From: Karstenula rhodostoma CBS 690.94 | Taxonomy: Eukaryota > Ascomycota > Dothideomycetes > Pleosporales > Didymosphaeriaceae | DNA: 64,000 bases | Assembly: GCA_010093485.1 (NCBI GenBank) | Contig: MU001501.1 | Coordinates: forward strand, 1,009,052-1,073,051 | Reading direction: 5' to 3' | Part shown: piece by piece, positions 48,625 through 60,918 of the stretch | Position numbering within the stretch: the first letter of the stretch is position 1 | Layout: every line of letters starts with the position of its first letter | Made by a program: the position numbers and the translations under genes | The notes under the pieces: generated by a model | Told to the model about the DNA's origin: nothing | Databases searched by the model: none | What the model saw: only the letters and a program-made list of their open reading frames with translations

Positions 48625-50690
48625 ATGGCACTGCAATACCTGCGCCAGCTCTATTCTCTGGATACCTTGGACACCCGCTTCGTCGTGCCCGCCAATGCAC
48701 CGCCCAAGGAGGCCCTCGAGCTCACCGAGCTGGACCCTGCGCAATCGTTGCCGGTCAGGAATGGTCAAGTCAAGAGCAGGCAGTCGATAGAGGATGTGCA
48801 GCCCTCAAAATGGCACACCCTAGAGTTCAAGACCTATCTCGCGCTCGTGAGCCTCTGTGTCTTTTTTATGATCAAAGCGGTAGTGGACGTGTCTAAAGGT
48901 GGGTAAAATGACAGCTATCACGAGGCCTCACACTCACACCTCTCCAGAGTCGCACACAAACTTTGCAAAATTTGAACACTTGCTATCTGACGGCTGGATA
49001 CCTGGTCGTAAAGTGGTAAGATCCCTGCAACATGTAATCTTGTTGTACTGATTATTCCCTACAGGACAATACCGATCTCCAGTATTCCAGCTTCAGATCG
49101 AACATCATACCTCTCTTTTTCGTAGTGCTTCTCCATCCGGTACTCCGAAAGCTCTACGATGGTTTCTGGAGAGCAGACACGTACACCCAGGTCCGGTCCT
49201 CCGGTGCGAACGGTCTGACGATGGGCCTCAGCGCACCTGCAGCAGCAGATGCGCGTATGAACCAAAGGATCTCTTTCGATGTGCCATTCGCCATGATCTT
49301 CATCGTAGCCCTTCATGGACTTTCCGCATTCAAGATTGTAGCTATACTGTATATGAATTATTGCATCGCCAAAAAGCTCCCGAGGTCCTATGTCCCCGCA
49401 GCAACCTGGATATTCGGAGTGGGCATCCTTTTCGCAAACGAGTTTGGCAAAGGCTACTCGTACGCCGCCATCCTGGGAACATTCCTCCCTTCGTCTCCTA
49501 CGTCTGAGAAAGAGCAGGCCGCCACCAACTTCGGCCACACGCTCGACGGTTACGGTGGCCTTATCCCCCGCTGGGAAGTCCTCTTCAACTTCACCGTCCT
49601 GCGCCTCATCAGCTTCAACATGGACTACTACTGGAGCACTGCCTCCCACAACAATAGCTCTCTCGAGGTTCGCTCCCCTTCTGCCGTCTGCCCCATCCCC
49701 CTTCACGCTAATAACTCCAAGAAGAAACAGCTCGACCCCTCCAACCTCTCCGAGCGCGACCGCGTTGCAATCCCCGCCAAACACACGGACTACTCCTTCC
49801 GAAATTACTTCGCCTACACGCTCTACTCGCCGCTCTACCTCGCGGGCCCCATCGTAACCTTCAATGACTACATGTCCCAACTCCGCTACCGGCCGCACAG
49901 CATCACCCCGAAGCGCACCGCCCTCTACGCAGTCCGCTTCATCGTCGTGCTACTAACCATGGAAGTTATGATCCACTACATGTACATGGTAGCGATATTC
50001 CACGCGCGGCCCGACTTCACCGCGTACACACCGACGCAGCTGAGCATGCTGGGCTTCTTCAACCTCAAGCACATCTGGCTGAAGCTGCTGTTGCCGTGGC
50101 GCTTCTTCCGCCTGTGGAGCCTGCTCGACGGCATCGACCCGCCCGAGAACATGGTCCGCTGCATGAGCGACAACTACGCCGTCACGCACTTCTGGCGCGG
50201 CTGGCATCGGTCCTTCAACAAGTGGGCGCTGCGGTACTTGTTCATCCCCATGGGCGGCAGCAGCGCGCCGGGCGTGTGGGGCCAGGTGCGCAGCGTGCTG
50301 AATAAGTTGACCGTGTTTAGCTTCATCGCCATCTGGCATGATATACAGCTCAGGCTGCTGATGTGGGGGTGGCTGGTCACGCTGTTTGTGCTTCCGGAGG
50401 TCATCGCGGGGTATGTCTTCCCGGCGAAGAAGTGGAGTGACAGACCGGATGCATACAGGTATCTGTGCGGTGTTGGGGCTGTGGGCGAGATTCTACTGCT
50501 GATGGTGGCGAATCTGGTGGGGTTTGCGCTGGGACTGGATGGACTGAAGGACTTGGTGAGTGGGATATTCAGCAGCTGGTCTGGCCTTGTGTTTTTGGGT
50601 GTCGCTTGTACGGCGTTGTTCATGGGCGTGCAGATCATGTTTGAGTGGAGGGAGTCGGAGAAAAGGCGGGGGATCAAGATGAAGTGTTGA
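48625..50690 (+). CDS. GUP1: Gup1, MBOAT family O-acyltransferase
   Basis: Exons 48625-48898, 48948-49015 and 49065-50690 give 655 residues. Gup1 is an ER membrane O-acyltransferase that remodels GPI-anchor lipids and affects wall and membrane order. The N-terminus LYSLDTLDTRFVVPANAPPK is the Gup1 signature, followed by multiple hydrophobic segments. MBOAT motifs are present: FWRGWHRSFNKWALRYLFIP with the conserved Trp/His set, and SFIAIWHDIQLRLLMWG with the active-site His near residue 537. A loop SSPTSEKEQAATNF and an insert HANNSKKKQLDPS separate membrane helices. Length and motif order match the family; no damage is seen. Confidence 0.96.
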
Positions 50691-50904
50691 TTCGTTAGGA
50701 GTGGTCACATATTGGTTGTGTCATGTATACATATAACTATGGAAAGATCTGCGAGTGTTCATTGCCTCGTCATTGTTGATCTATCCGTTACTCATGGGCG
50801 ACCATTGTTTTGTGATCCCGTGGTGAACGGTTCATCATACGTATAGCCATGTCAAACGCCAATTTGTGCGTTTAATTACTCACTTGCCCTTCCTTAGCAT
50901 CCCC

Positions 50905-51794
50905 TCATGAGTCTACATCCATCGTCTCGGCCGTCGCTGTGACACTGTCGTCCTGCAGCTCGTGCACAGTAACGTACTTGCTAATCGCTTCTTTCTTGAT
51001 GATCTTCTCGTTGAGCACCGCAGTCGTGCCCCTTGCGAACTTGTAATTCCGCTCCTTGGTGCCACGGGTGTTGGGTGTAAGGTGGTTCCTCATCAACGTC
51101 GTCTTCTCCCCTGTGATGACGGCGACATCCACATTGCTACCGGATCCCAGATCGTTCCAGATACCGGCCTGGATCGCATCGGAACAAAGCTTCACGGCGT
51201 CCTCCCTGCTCAGATTCCGCTTCCACTGCGTCTCGAAGACGGACATGGCGGCCAGGGAACCAGAACCCATGGTGACGTAGGGCAGCTTGTCGGTTGAGCC
51301 GTGGGCGTGGACAGTGAAGAGGTGTGCGCCGGTGGGGTCGACGCCGGCGACGACGAGGTAGGCACCGATGTGACCCTGGTAGCGGAAGAGATGCTGCTTC
51401 AGCAGAGTCATGCAGGTGACTACGCGCGGCTTGCGGCCGGTGGAGAGGGCGTGCAGCTCGAGGTTGGAGGAGATGATGGCGGTGGTGAACTCGGTGTCAG
51501 CGGCGGTACCGGCGCCTGCACACCAGATCTGGGGCGCGATGTAGTGTAGCTTCTCGCAGTTCTACCGAGCTGTTAGCTACGGGCGCGGGTTAACTCGTGG
51601 GCGTAGTGGCCGCGGCTTGCCTTGTCTGCCACTATGGGTCCGCTCGTCGCTCGGGTATCTGCTGCAATCACCACGCCGCCATCGAAGAGACATCCGACGA
51701 TGGTAGTTCCGGTGCTCGTCGCCTTGGGGAGGGGCACGCCCTGGGCGTGGAGCGCTGCATTGCGGTTGTGGTTGGAGAAGTCGAAGCCGGCCAT
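50905..51794 (-). CDS. PUP1: 20S proteasome subunit beta-2 (trypsin-like)
   Basis: Exons 51621-51794 and 50905-51561 give 276 residues. The subunit provides trypsin-like activity in the core particle. The propeptide is 29 residues and ends KATSTG before the catalytic [17 protein letters not shown], so mature Thr1 is Thr30. GPIVADK joins [14 protein letters not shown] across a 59-bp intron whose donor is GC rather than GT (AAG|GCAAGC). Later [16 protein letters not shown] and [13 protein letters not shown] fit beta-2. The C-terminal arm is long, ending [12 protein letters not shown], as in fungal orthologues. Divergent from NUP159. Confidence 0.96.
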
Positions 51795-52320
51795 GTCGAG
51801 GGCTGTGCGAGACGGGGCGTGTCGGTGTGATTAGACTGCGGGTGATGATGTGCAGAGGATCCCGGCAATGCGTGGAAGGGCGGCGGGTGGTGTAGGCGTG
51901 GTTCGGCGGGACAGGCAGTGGAGGCGTACGCAGTTGTCGATTGCCTGGGGAGCTCAAGCTGGGGCCGCGATGGCTACATAGCGCCTTGGCGGCGTCTAAA
52001 CATTCGAGGTGAAGAAACAAAGAAAGAAAGCACGGCACACCGCTGCTTGTGCCAGTGCTCCACCAGGTCGTCGCGCTTCAACGCCAGAGCGCCAGGCCTG
52101 CTGCACCTCACGCGCCATTTTCCACAGAAGCTTCGAGCTCTTCCGCCAGAGCCCGCCCCGGCTCTCGCCCTCTCCACGCTCGTTAGCCTCTGCGCCCGTT
52201 GCGCGAAGGTCGCCCGCAAGCTCCGATGCCAGCATTCGACCTCTGCTACTAAGAACCCCGCCGCGCGACATCCGACCCGAGTATCGTCTTGCGCGCACCG
52301 CTTTCAGGTCCGCCCACACA
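51795..52320. promoter_or_regulatory. Divergent promoter PUP1 / NUP159
   Basis: A 526-bp spacer. Open frames cross it because it is GC-rich, but none resembles a protein. I did not find a clear proteasome-associated control element (GGTGGCAAA) by eye; TTTGCCACC is also not apparent. Confidence 0.4.
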
Positions 52321-55300
52321 ATGGCCGCCCCGCAGGTGACTGAGCGCGACGACCCGCTGGACGAGGTCTCCACCGAGGTAAACATGCCCAACTGGCGAGC
52401 AGCTGCCGTGCACAGCTAACCCGTCCCCAGATCCTTGGTTTCTCCCCATTGAGCGCTGGTCTTGAAGGCGCCAAAAAGCTGAAGCTCCTCCCCTCGCCGT
52501 GGTCCACAGACAACCTCCCTCCACCGTCCGCGACACTGCTGGGCGTCGCTCCACGACGCGGCCTTCTGGCAGCAGCTTCCCCCGACAAGCTTGTCATCAC
52601 TTCGACGGAAAAGGTCCGAAAGGCCTTCCAAGAAAAGGCCGACGAGTGGGATGTCGTAAGAAACTTCTCCCCGGATGCGACGCTGCCTGTCCCACAGCTA
52701 CGACAAGTAGTCTTCTCCACAGATGAGGACTTTCTGGTGACCAGCGCAGAACGTGATGGAGCCTTGTCAGTGTACTCGTTGGACGACTTGCTCAAAGGCA
52801 ACACCCAACCCGGAGTCCAGATCACTACCAACAACACGCCCGTTCGAGCGCTGTTACCAAACCCTTCCCCAGAGCAAGCGCATTATATGGCAGTTATCTT
52901 AGATTCAGGCCGGCTGGATATAACCGATGTCACCACGGGCAACGCAAAGACGGTCCACAGTGCAGGAGTGACATGCGCTTCGTGGAGCGTAAAGGGAAAG
53001 GCGTTTGTGGCCGGTTTCAAAGACGGGACTGCTTCAATCCATTTGGTCAGCTCTCTTGATCAGGTCAAGGCAAAGGTTCCACGCCCACCTACAATGGATA
53101 ACAGTTATATGGGTAAGTACTTGACTGGGTTCAAGTGCAGGCAATGCTAACTTCAGAAGTGTCGGCAGTGAACTGGCTGAGCAATGAGGAGCTCTTCCTG
53201 GTCTATTCTTCCCCGGATAGCAGTGACGATTCAATGTTCCGTTTCGTTGCTACCAACAAGACATACAGCAGCTTCACATTCCGTGAAACGCCATACGACT
53301 TGGTCTATAGTAGCTTAGACGGACCTACCCGCACACCCCCGCCTCGCTTCTATATGCAGCGACTCAGAAAGTGGGAACCTGACCTGGATGATATGATCAT
53401 TGTCACTGCTGCTCATTCGTCAGATGTTGGTGTCGTTACGCGTTCTCAGCAGCCGATAGGACCCGCAGTGACCACCGTCAATGAGTTCCAAATGGCCACC
53501 CTTCAGGACCACAGGAAACCAACGCTTCCACAAATTCCAAAGAAAGACAAGACAGATAGTGCTTTGATTGGAGAAGCCCTGGATCTTTCCGCCAAAGAGA
53601 GGGCGCCCCGACCTAGTGCAAGGCTGGAGGAGGTTGACGAATCGCCTACACCCTTGCCAGCATACTTCATGCTCACACATGAAGGACTGCTGGCAGCATG
53701 GTGGATTGTATGGGATAGGGCTCTTGAAGCTCGGACTGCGTATTCTGGCCTTGTATCTGGAGACTCGCCGGCGACTGTCAACCAAATAGCACCGGCGGCC
53801 CCTGCATCTCAGCCAGCACAACCATCATCTTCTATTTTCGGACAGGCCACACCGACCCAGAGCTCACCATTTGCAAACGCACAATCAACCCCAGCTTTTA
53901 GAACTCCATCTTTTGGAAGCCCCTTGGCCCCTACAGGTAATTTAGGCTTTGGCAAACCCAGCTTCCCCGGTGCAACACCGTCCGCTGCTTTTGGAGCTCC
54001 TTCGCAAATAGCTGCGAAGCCCAACCCTTTCGGGCCCGGGGGATCGGCCTCACAAACCGCTAAAATAGCTAATCCATTCGCAGCTGGTGGCTCTGCCTCA
54101 CAAAGCGATAAGCCGAACCCGTTCGCAGCAGCTGCCGCCGCCGCCAAGTTTGGTAGTGGCAGCCCGGGCGCATCCCCTTTCTCTAGTTTCAGTAGTAACA
54201 AGGATGGTCAATCAGGTTTCGGAGGCCTCGGACAAAAGTCAGAATCAGGGTTTGGGGCTTTTGGGCAGAAGTCAAACTCGGGTTTCGGTGGTCTTGGACA
54301 GAAGCCGCTATCAAGCTTTGGCTCCACGGTTACAGTGGACTCGAAAGCAACCGGTGCAGGTTCTACACTACCTTCATTGAGCAATACGCCCGCACAACAA
54401 AGCAGCTCACTATTCGGGTCCGGTGCAGCCCCATCGTTCCCGTCTTTTACATCCACGCAGTCGGGTTCGACAGACGTAGGCAACCGAGGAAGGGATGAAG
54501 CAACCCCGACTCCCCAATCTCAACCTCACCTTAAAGAAAAAGCCGGCGTCTTTGGTGGCAAGTTCGAACTCAAAAGCACTTTTAAGGGGGATGGATCTGC
54601 GAACGATGACTTCCCCAAACCCGACACATCGTCTGGGGGCTCACTCTTTGGCAATGGCTTTGGTTCCGCGTTGACCAGCGCGGTTTCTAAGCCGCCCGCC
54701 ACTCCAGCCAAAGATGCCAACAATGCCCCGCTATTCGCTTCCACTACTCCAGCAACCGCTCCGAGGCCGTCGAACGGACTGTTCGGTATGAGGTCAGATA
54801 GTGCAACTCCGAAAGCTGCTCCACCAACTATTCCGGAAGAAGCACCATTGCCTCCCGACTGGCAACCTGCCAAACCTTTCAAGAAGGAAGATGATATTCC
54901 TCCGCTTGCTGGCAGCCCTCCCATTAAGATTGAAGCTCCATCTTCTTCAGGTGACATGGATGAGATTCCTTCATCCCCCTTGGAGGACGAGGAAGACGGA
55001 GATCTGAGCAACCCAGATGAGGGCGAAGAAGGCGAGGAAGAATCAGAGTTTTCAGAAGAGGAGGAGGAGGAGCAGACTGGTGATGAAGGATCAGAACAAT
55101 CAGCACCATCACAGCAACCGAAATCTACTCTTTTTGGAAATAGGGCAAATGCGGCGCCCAGTATCTTTCCAGCTGCACCAACGCCTCCGCTCCAGAAGGG
55201 ACCAAGGCCTCCTTCGAATCAGAACCTCTCATCGAGCTCGATATTTAGCGGGACGCGACGAGACCCATTAACCTCATCGGTTCGACCGCAATCCAAGCCG

Positions 55301-56476
55301 CCTACGCCTCAGCCTATCTTCTCAGACCTCGTGGATGACGAAGACGAACGGATACGACAGGAACTTGAAAGTGAGATCGAACCTAGTAGGACGTTGGCGC
55401 CATTCATCGCTCGGCAGGAGTACACCGAAGCCGCGTTGAACAAAACCGGCCATGCTGCCCAGATCGAAATCGTTTACCGGGACATCAATAGCATGGTGGA
55501 CACACTTGGTCTCAACTCGCGAACACTGCAAGCATTCACCGATTTCCATGATGAACCGCAGCGCGACTCTCAACTTGATCGTACGGCATTGGAAGAAGTG
55601 CTGGACGATGGTCAGGATGGCCCATGGTTCGAGAACTGGTCTCTTTGCGAGATCGAAGATCTCATGGATTTGGAAGACCAACTCACACACGAATTAAGCA
55701 CAGGTGGTGTAACGAAGGTCGTCGACAAGCTCAGCAAGGCCGTCCGTCTGATCCAAGAGAACGCCAAACTCCAGTCTCAAGTCAACGAGGAACGCCGACG
55801 CATCATCACCAGCAAGGACCCCGAGAAACTCGAGGCGCTCCGCAAGGCCGCTCTGCCACAAGAGCTCGCCGACCAACAGAAAGCGCTGAGGCGCGACTAT
55901 GCACAGGTCCTGACGCAGCTCGGCAAGGCAGAGGACGCGCTGATCCTCCTCCGGTCGAAGCTGGCTTCCCACAGTGCGCAGAACGGGCACACGGGCGCGG
56001 TTCCCAGTGTGGAGGCCATCAAGAAAACCATCAATAAGCTCATCGACATCACCAAGGAGAAGAACAACGAAATTACACTCCTCGAGTCGCAGCTCCGCAA
56101 GGCCAATCTCGCAGAGAACAGCAGGCCCGCGTCTACTTCGTCCCGCCACGCTGCCACTCCGCTGCGCAAATCGCGGGCGCTTAGGGCCGAGAGCCCTTTT
56201 GCCACACCACCGACGAGCAAGAAGAGCGTCACTCTGCGTGAACTGAACCAGGTGGCGATGACGCCGGAACAGACGGAGGCGCCGAGCAAAGGCTATGGGT
56301 TGTTCTTCACGCCGCCGGGTAGTCCGTCTGGCGGCGGGAACTTGGCGAGTCTCGCGGATATGGTGGACGATGATTTGGACAGGCTGCGGGAGTCGGCGAG
56401 GAGGAGGAAGAATATCGCGGATACTCTCAAAGCTGCGCTGGCGGATAGGGGGGTGAAGAGAACGACGGTGGCGTAG
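52321..56476 (+). CDS. NUP159: Nucleoporin Nup159 (Nup214 homologue)
   Basis: Exons 52321-52377, 52431-53112 and 53157-56476 give 1352 residues. It is the cytoplasmic-face pore component that recruits Dbp5 for mRNA export. The N-terminal 430 residues form a beta-propeller (SPWSTDNLPPPSATLLGVAP, VSAVNWLSNEELFLVYSS). From about 440 to 860 lie FG-type repeats, including a tandem run near residue 605-640 where GFGxxGQKS recurs three times. An acidic patch (EEGEEESEFSEEEEEE) follows, and the last 300 residues are coiled coil for Nup82/Nsp1 binding, ending in a basic tail. Introns are 53 and 44 bp. The FG-rich centre drifts fastest, so identity rests on the propeller and architecture. Confidence 0.93.
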
Positions 56477-56761
56477 GGTTGGGATTGTGAAGTGGTTGTG
56501 TATGACTAGGTGTTTTGGAGTGTTTGGATATGGCATGGTGGTGGTCTCAGCGAGCATTAGCGTTTACGACCGGTAGGTTGAAATGTGGATAATAGTTGTG
56601 TCCATTAAATAGTAGCTTCGGTGATCGAAGTAACACCATGTGCCCCGTCATCTCTTCACATGCCTGAAGTGTGCCTGCCATACGTACCACTTGCGTCGAA
56701 ATGCACCCAGATCAAATTACCTCATCCCCGCACCGCGCGCAGACGCGAAGCGACCATCACC

Positions 56762-57756
56762 CTACGCATCCAGTCCCAAGCTCTCCCTCACCTCAGCCTT
56801 CTGCTCCGGGCCAGCATCGTCCAGACATGTGTCGATATACTCCCACACCTCCTTGCTAAGCTTCTGCCTCTTCCTCGCCATCTTCCCCCACTTGTCCCAC
56901 TCGCTATCCACCTCGTCCCTCTCCCTCTTCGTCACCTTCTTCGCCTTGCCCGCCTTCAAGCTTTCCAGCCTTCCCAGTATCTCCGCCTTCTCGACTTCCA
57001 GCGCCCCCACATTTGCGACGAGGTCGGCGGTGCTGAGCGTAGAGTTGAGGGCGGCGAGGGTGACGCGGAGGGTTTTGGCGGTGGCGTGCAGGGCGGCAGT
57101 TTGTATGCGGAAGTCGTTTGTTTTGGCTTCGAGGGCGGCAAGGGCTTCGGGGGTGATGGAGTCTTCTGGGTTCTGGGGAGCGTGTGAGTGGGAGTGGCAC
57201 GGGAAGGGGCAGGAAGAAGTACCTGGATGGCGTGGTAGACGATTTGCTTGCCTGATCAAGCGTCAGTGAGACATCAAGACGTGAGCGTGAGTGAGGAAAA
57301 GAAGCGTACCAGCAGCTCGACCTTCGATTTCGTTGCGCTCGTGGAGGTCTTTCAGTATCTTGGCTGCGGCAGCTGCGTCGTGTTAGGTAGGCCTTGTAAC
57401 TGAGGGCTATGGCTACAGACCTTTCGTCACTGCGTTGTGAAGATTGGCGGAGATGTCAATGGCCTGGATGAGCATCAATACATGTATGCGTCGAATCGGG
57501 CAAGCACGCGTCGCTCACCGAGTAAGGACGACTGCAGCAACACCCTGCGTCAGCAACAATGAGTATATGCTAGCAGATCCACGGCACGCACTTCTCCCTC
57601 CCTGTACAACTGTTAGCCATCACCCTACATCCTGCTGTATCCATCTGTTTCCACGTCACACTTACGCAAGTAGTTAAGGATCATATCGGCAGCCTCATCC
57701 CCTGTGGCCTTCGGTGTGGGCTTCTCCTTCTCTTCGGCCTTTTTGCGCGGTGCCAT
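56762..57756 (-). CDS. HOP2: Hop2 (TBPIP), meiotic homologous-pairing protein
   Basis: Seven exons: 57666-57756, 57592-57601 (10 nt), 57519-57531 (13 nt), 57421-57463, 57310-57372, 57223-57251 and 56762-57172, giving 219 residues. Hop2 with Mnd1 stimulates Dmc1/Rad51 strand invasion in meiosis. The N-terminus MAPRKKAEEKEKPTP leads into a winged helix spelled only after splicing: AADMILNYLRRENRPYSAID, then SANLHNAVTKAAAAKILKDL and ERNEIEGRAAGKQIVYHAIQ. The long last exon encodes the coiled coil (ALAALEAKTNDFRIQTAALH) and C-terminal helices (WDKWGKMARKRQKLSKEVWE). Every junction is GT-AG with phases that sum correctly. Length is standard. The two microexons are essential to keep both frame and motif. 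Confidence 0.9.
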
Positions 57757-58143
57757 GGTCGATACAGCAACGGCGTTTGAGGAAGCAGTGGACGAGACGA
57801 GGTGAAGAGGTAACCAGGTGCGAAGATGGTGGCGAGGAAAGAAGTTGCCCGTGCCAAGGCATGCGACGTGTCGAGGAAGGCACGGCCAGTGCAAGAGTCA
57901 TGATAGGACTAAGAAGGAGCACGGAGAGACGAACGCGAAAATTGTAAGGTGTCCAGTCAAATTCTGGTTCAGACACAATTTGGCAAGAATACACATAAAT
58001 TTTAGTTCTTGGCCCTCTATCCAAGTACGCGACGACAAGAAAAACCAGGGGTATAGGGGCAAACGCAGTGTGCCAAGAAGTGAAGAAGTCTTTCCATATA
58101 CGCTCATAAAAAATAGGAGCATCCAACGCACTGCATGCATTTA
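57757..58143. other. Intergenic
   Basis: A 387-bp spacer between HOP2 and SKT5, both minus strand. It holds the HOP2 upstream and SKT5 downstream regions; a TGAAGAAGTC-type purine stretch is the only feature. No gene seen. Confidence 0.4.
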
Positions 58144-60918
58144 CTACATCACGATCTGGGGGCTATCAGCGCGTGTTGGGCGTGAAGACGATGGGGAGCT
58201 AACTTACACAATCACTGTCCTTGGGCGCTTGCCCGATGCCCATCTCGTCAAAGGTCTTTGGACCCTTGCCCGGACCGGTAGAGGCAGAGGAAGCTGGCTT
58301 CGGAGCCGCAGGTTTGGCTGTTTGGGCAGGTGACGCTGCTGGAACTGGGTTTGGCCCAGGCCCAGGCCGTGGTTGTGGTGTGGTTGATTTGCCTGGCTTC
58401 GGTCCTTGCGTGTGTGCATCGTGCGCTGAGGGACGCCCAGAAGATCCTGGACGAGACGATGGGTTTTGACCAGGTCTAGGCCCTGATCCTGATCCCGCGG
58501 TTCCGGGACGGCCTGAAATTCTACTCTCCAGACCTGGCTGGACTACTGACGGACGCGTGTGCTGTCGCGGCTCCAATGGAGCGACATAGCCTATATCGGG
58601 CAATGTATTCTGCTTCTTAAGCGGTCCACCTGGTTGACCGACGTTGTGTGCCTTCTGCAGCTTGTTCGGTCCTCCAGGTGCACTGAAACCAATATCAGCA
58701 GCAGGACGCGCCGATCCTGGTCGGTCGTACGCTTCGGGGCGTTGTGCACTTGGACCACCTGGTTGCCTGTAGGCACCAGGCCCTAGGGGAGGACCACCGC
58801 CGGGAGCTCTTCCGCTACCGCGGCCCATGCTGTCGACACTCGTAGCTGGTCGTATAGGAAGGGGGCCAAGGTTGGCTCCGTGTGGTGGTCTCCCGCGGCC
58901 ATAAGGATCGTTCGGACCCGGGCCTTGAGCGTAGACATGTGGGTTGATGTTGAAAGCTTGTGATGAAGGGCGAGCACTGGCAGACCGCAGTTCAGCAGCG
59001 AAGCCACCCGCCATGCTTGGTATCGGGGGTGGCCCGTCGTTCGAAGGATACGGCGCGACGGACTGAGAGCGCTGCGAATGTGCCACCACAGGAGGTTGAT
59101 CTGACATAGGGTACGGCGTTGTAGAAGAATGGCGATCTGGGAATTGACCCCCCGGTGAGTCTCCGTAGTCCGAGGGACTGCTCTCGATAGTCGGAAGGCT
59201 CGGGGCGGCCAGTTTCTGGAGTCTAACTGGGCGCTGCCCTTTCATGGAGCCATGCTTTGATTTGATAGCGTTGATGGCCACCTTCTCGTGATCCTTCTTC
59301 GAGAGTGTTCGGTGCATGGTTGATATACTATCGATGCGTTCCTCCGCGTCGTTGTTACCGTTTCGGGCAGCTTTTTCGTACCACTCCAAAGCTTTATCAA
59401 TGTTGACAGGGACGTGCATGCCAATCTCGTGGAAATAGCCCATAGCAAATTCTGCCGTGGCCAACCCACTAGCAGCAGCACGCTGAGCGTATGTGAATGC
59501 AAGCTCCTCGTTCTTTGGGAACTCTCCCTCGTACCCGCACAGAAACCACTTGCTGATTGCCATGTCAGCCTCAGCTTCACCTTGCCGAGATGCTAACGCG
59601 TTGTAATGCAGGGACAGCGTTGGACTGAATTCACAGCCCAGACTGCATAATTCGTAGGCGGATCCCATCTTGAGCTGGGCTTTCGCGAATCCCAGATATG
59701 CGGCTTTTTCGATATGCTGTCTGGCACCCTTTTCGTCGTATGGCAGGAACATTTCAGGAACACTAATCTGGGGGAGTTCTCGCGCCTGGAGCATACCCAG
59801 CACGTACGCACCCTGAGGAGCGTTCTCATCAGCCGTGGCCGCGGCCTGCTTGATTAGTTGGATGCCACGAGCATAGTCTTGTTGTTGCCCATGCTGGCCC
59901 AGTAGCGTCATCATGCCCAGTCGATAGTTGGACGCCGAGTCTCCAGCTTCCGAACCCTGCTTGTAGTGCTGGAGAGCCTTGATGGGGTCATTCGACTGCT
60001 CGAACTGCATGCCCATGCGGTACTCTGCCCTGGCGTATCCCTTCTGCGCTGCACGGGTGTAGCTTCTAAAGGCCTCCTTTTTGTCGACGCGCAGACCGAA
60101 CTTCCCAAACTCGAGCCACATGCCCCGCATGAAGTCGGCCTTGGGGTGGAACTGGTCCGCCAGAAACCCAGTGACATTCATCGCATCGACGCGCAGCTGG
60201 TGCTCGACCGCGGGTGTGGTAGGACGGGCACCTTGCAGCTCGGCGATGCGCTGTTCGTTTAGCCGCGCCATGTCGACGTACTGCAGGGCGTCCTGGGCCC
60301 ATGCCAGCTGCATCTCCGGGTCGTTCGAATTGAGCACCGGCAGGCGGGCATTTTCCAAGACTGCCTCTTTCTCATCGTCGGAAGGCGGGACGTTTGGCGG
60401 TCGGTTCGGGAGCATGGGAAAGATGGAGAAGTTGGGAACCTCGCCCGGCTGGGCAAAGCTGTGGTAGTCGTGCGAGGGCTGCTGATGCATGGCTTGCGGC
60501 TGCACGGCGGGCGGCTGGTTAAAGGAGGCGGAAATGCTCGTCTGTCGCGAAGGCCACTGCCCCTGGCCGCCGTGGGCAGCTTGGTCGTTGTTGTGGTAGC
60601 TGGAGCCGTGCGGAGGGAAGTGGGACTGCGACTGCGAGTGATTGTAGCCCTGGGCCGACGGCGACATGAGCGCGTTTCGCGGACCGTTGGCTTCTAATTC
60701 CAAGTGAGCGATGTTTTCCTGCATGTTCTCGGGCACCTCTGGCATCACCCTATCGCGTGTCAGCAGCAGTGCAATCTCATAATGCTAGACGTCAGTCGGA
60801 CTAACCGCTGCGGTGCCGGAGAAATAAGCTCTGGATCTGGCGCAGGCATATAAAAATCGTCATAGCCACCCGGCACAAAGGTGGCCCCCAGCTGGGGCTG
60901 GGATTGCTGATAGCTCAT
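58144..60918 (-). CDS. SKT5: Skt5/Chs4-type chitin synthase III activator (Sel1 repeats, CaaX box)
   Basis: Exons 60806-60918, 58208-60749 and 58144-58155 give 888 residues. Skt5 recruits and activates chitin synthase III at septum and bud-neck sites. The N-terminus is Gln/Pro-rich (MSYQQSQPQLGATFVPGG). Residues about 215-520 carry Sel1-like repeats: YTRAAQKGYARAEYRMGMQF, HYKQGSEAGDSASNYRLGM, IEKAAYLGFAKAQLKMGSAY, YAQRAAASGLATAEFAMGYF and WYEKAARNGNNDAEERI. A long Pro/Gly/Ser-rich tail follows, ending KTFDEMGIGQAPKDSDC. The last exon is only 12 nt and adds Ile-Val-Met-stop, so the protein ends in the farnesylation motif CIVM. Without the last splice it ends Cys-Val-Ser and loses the CaaX box. 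Confidence 0.93.
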
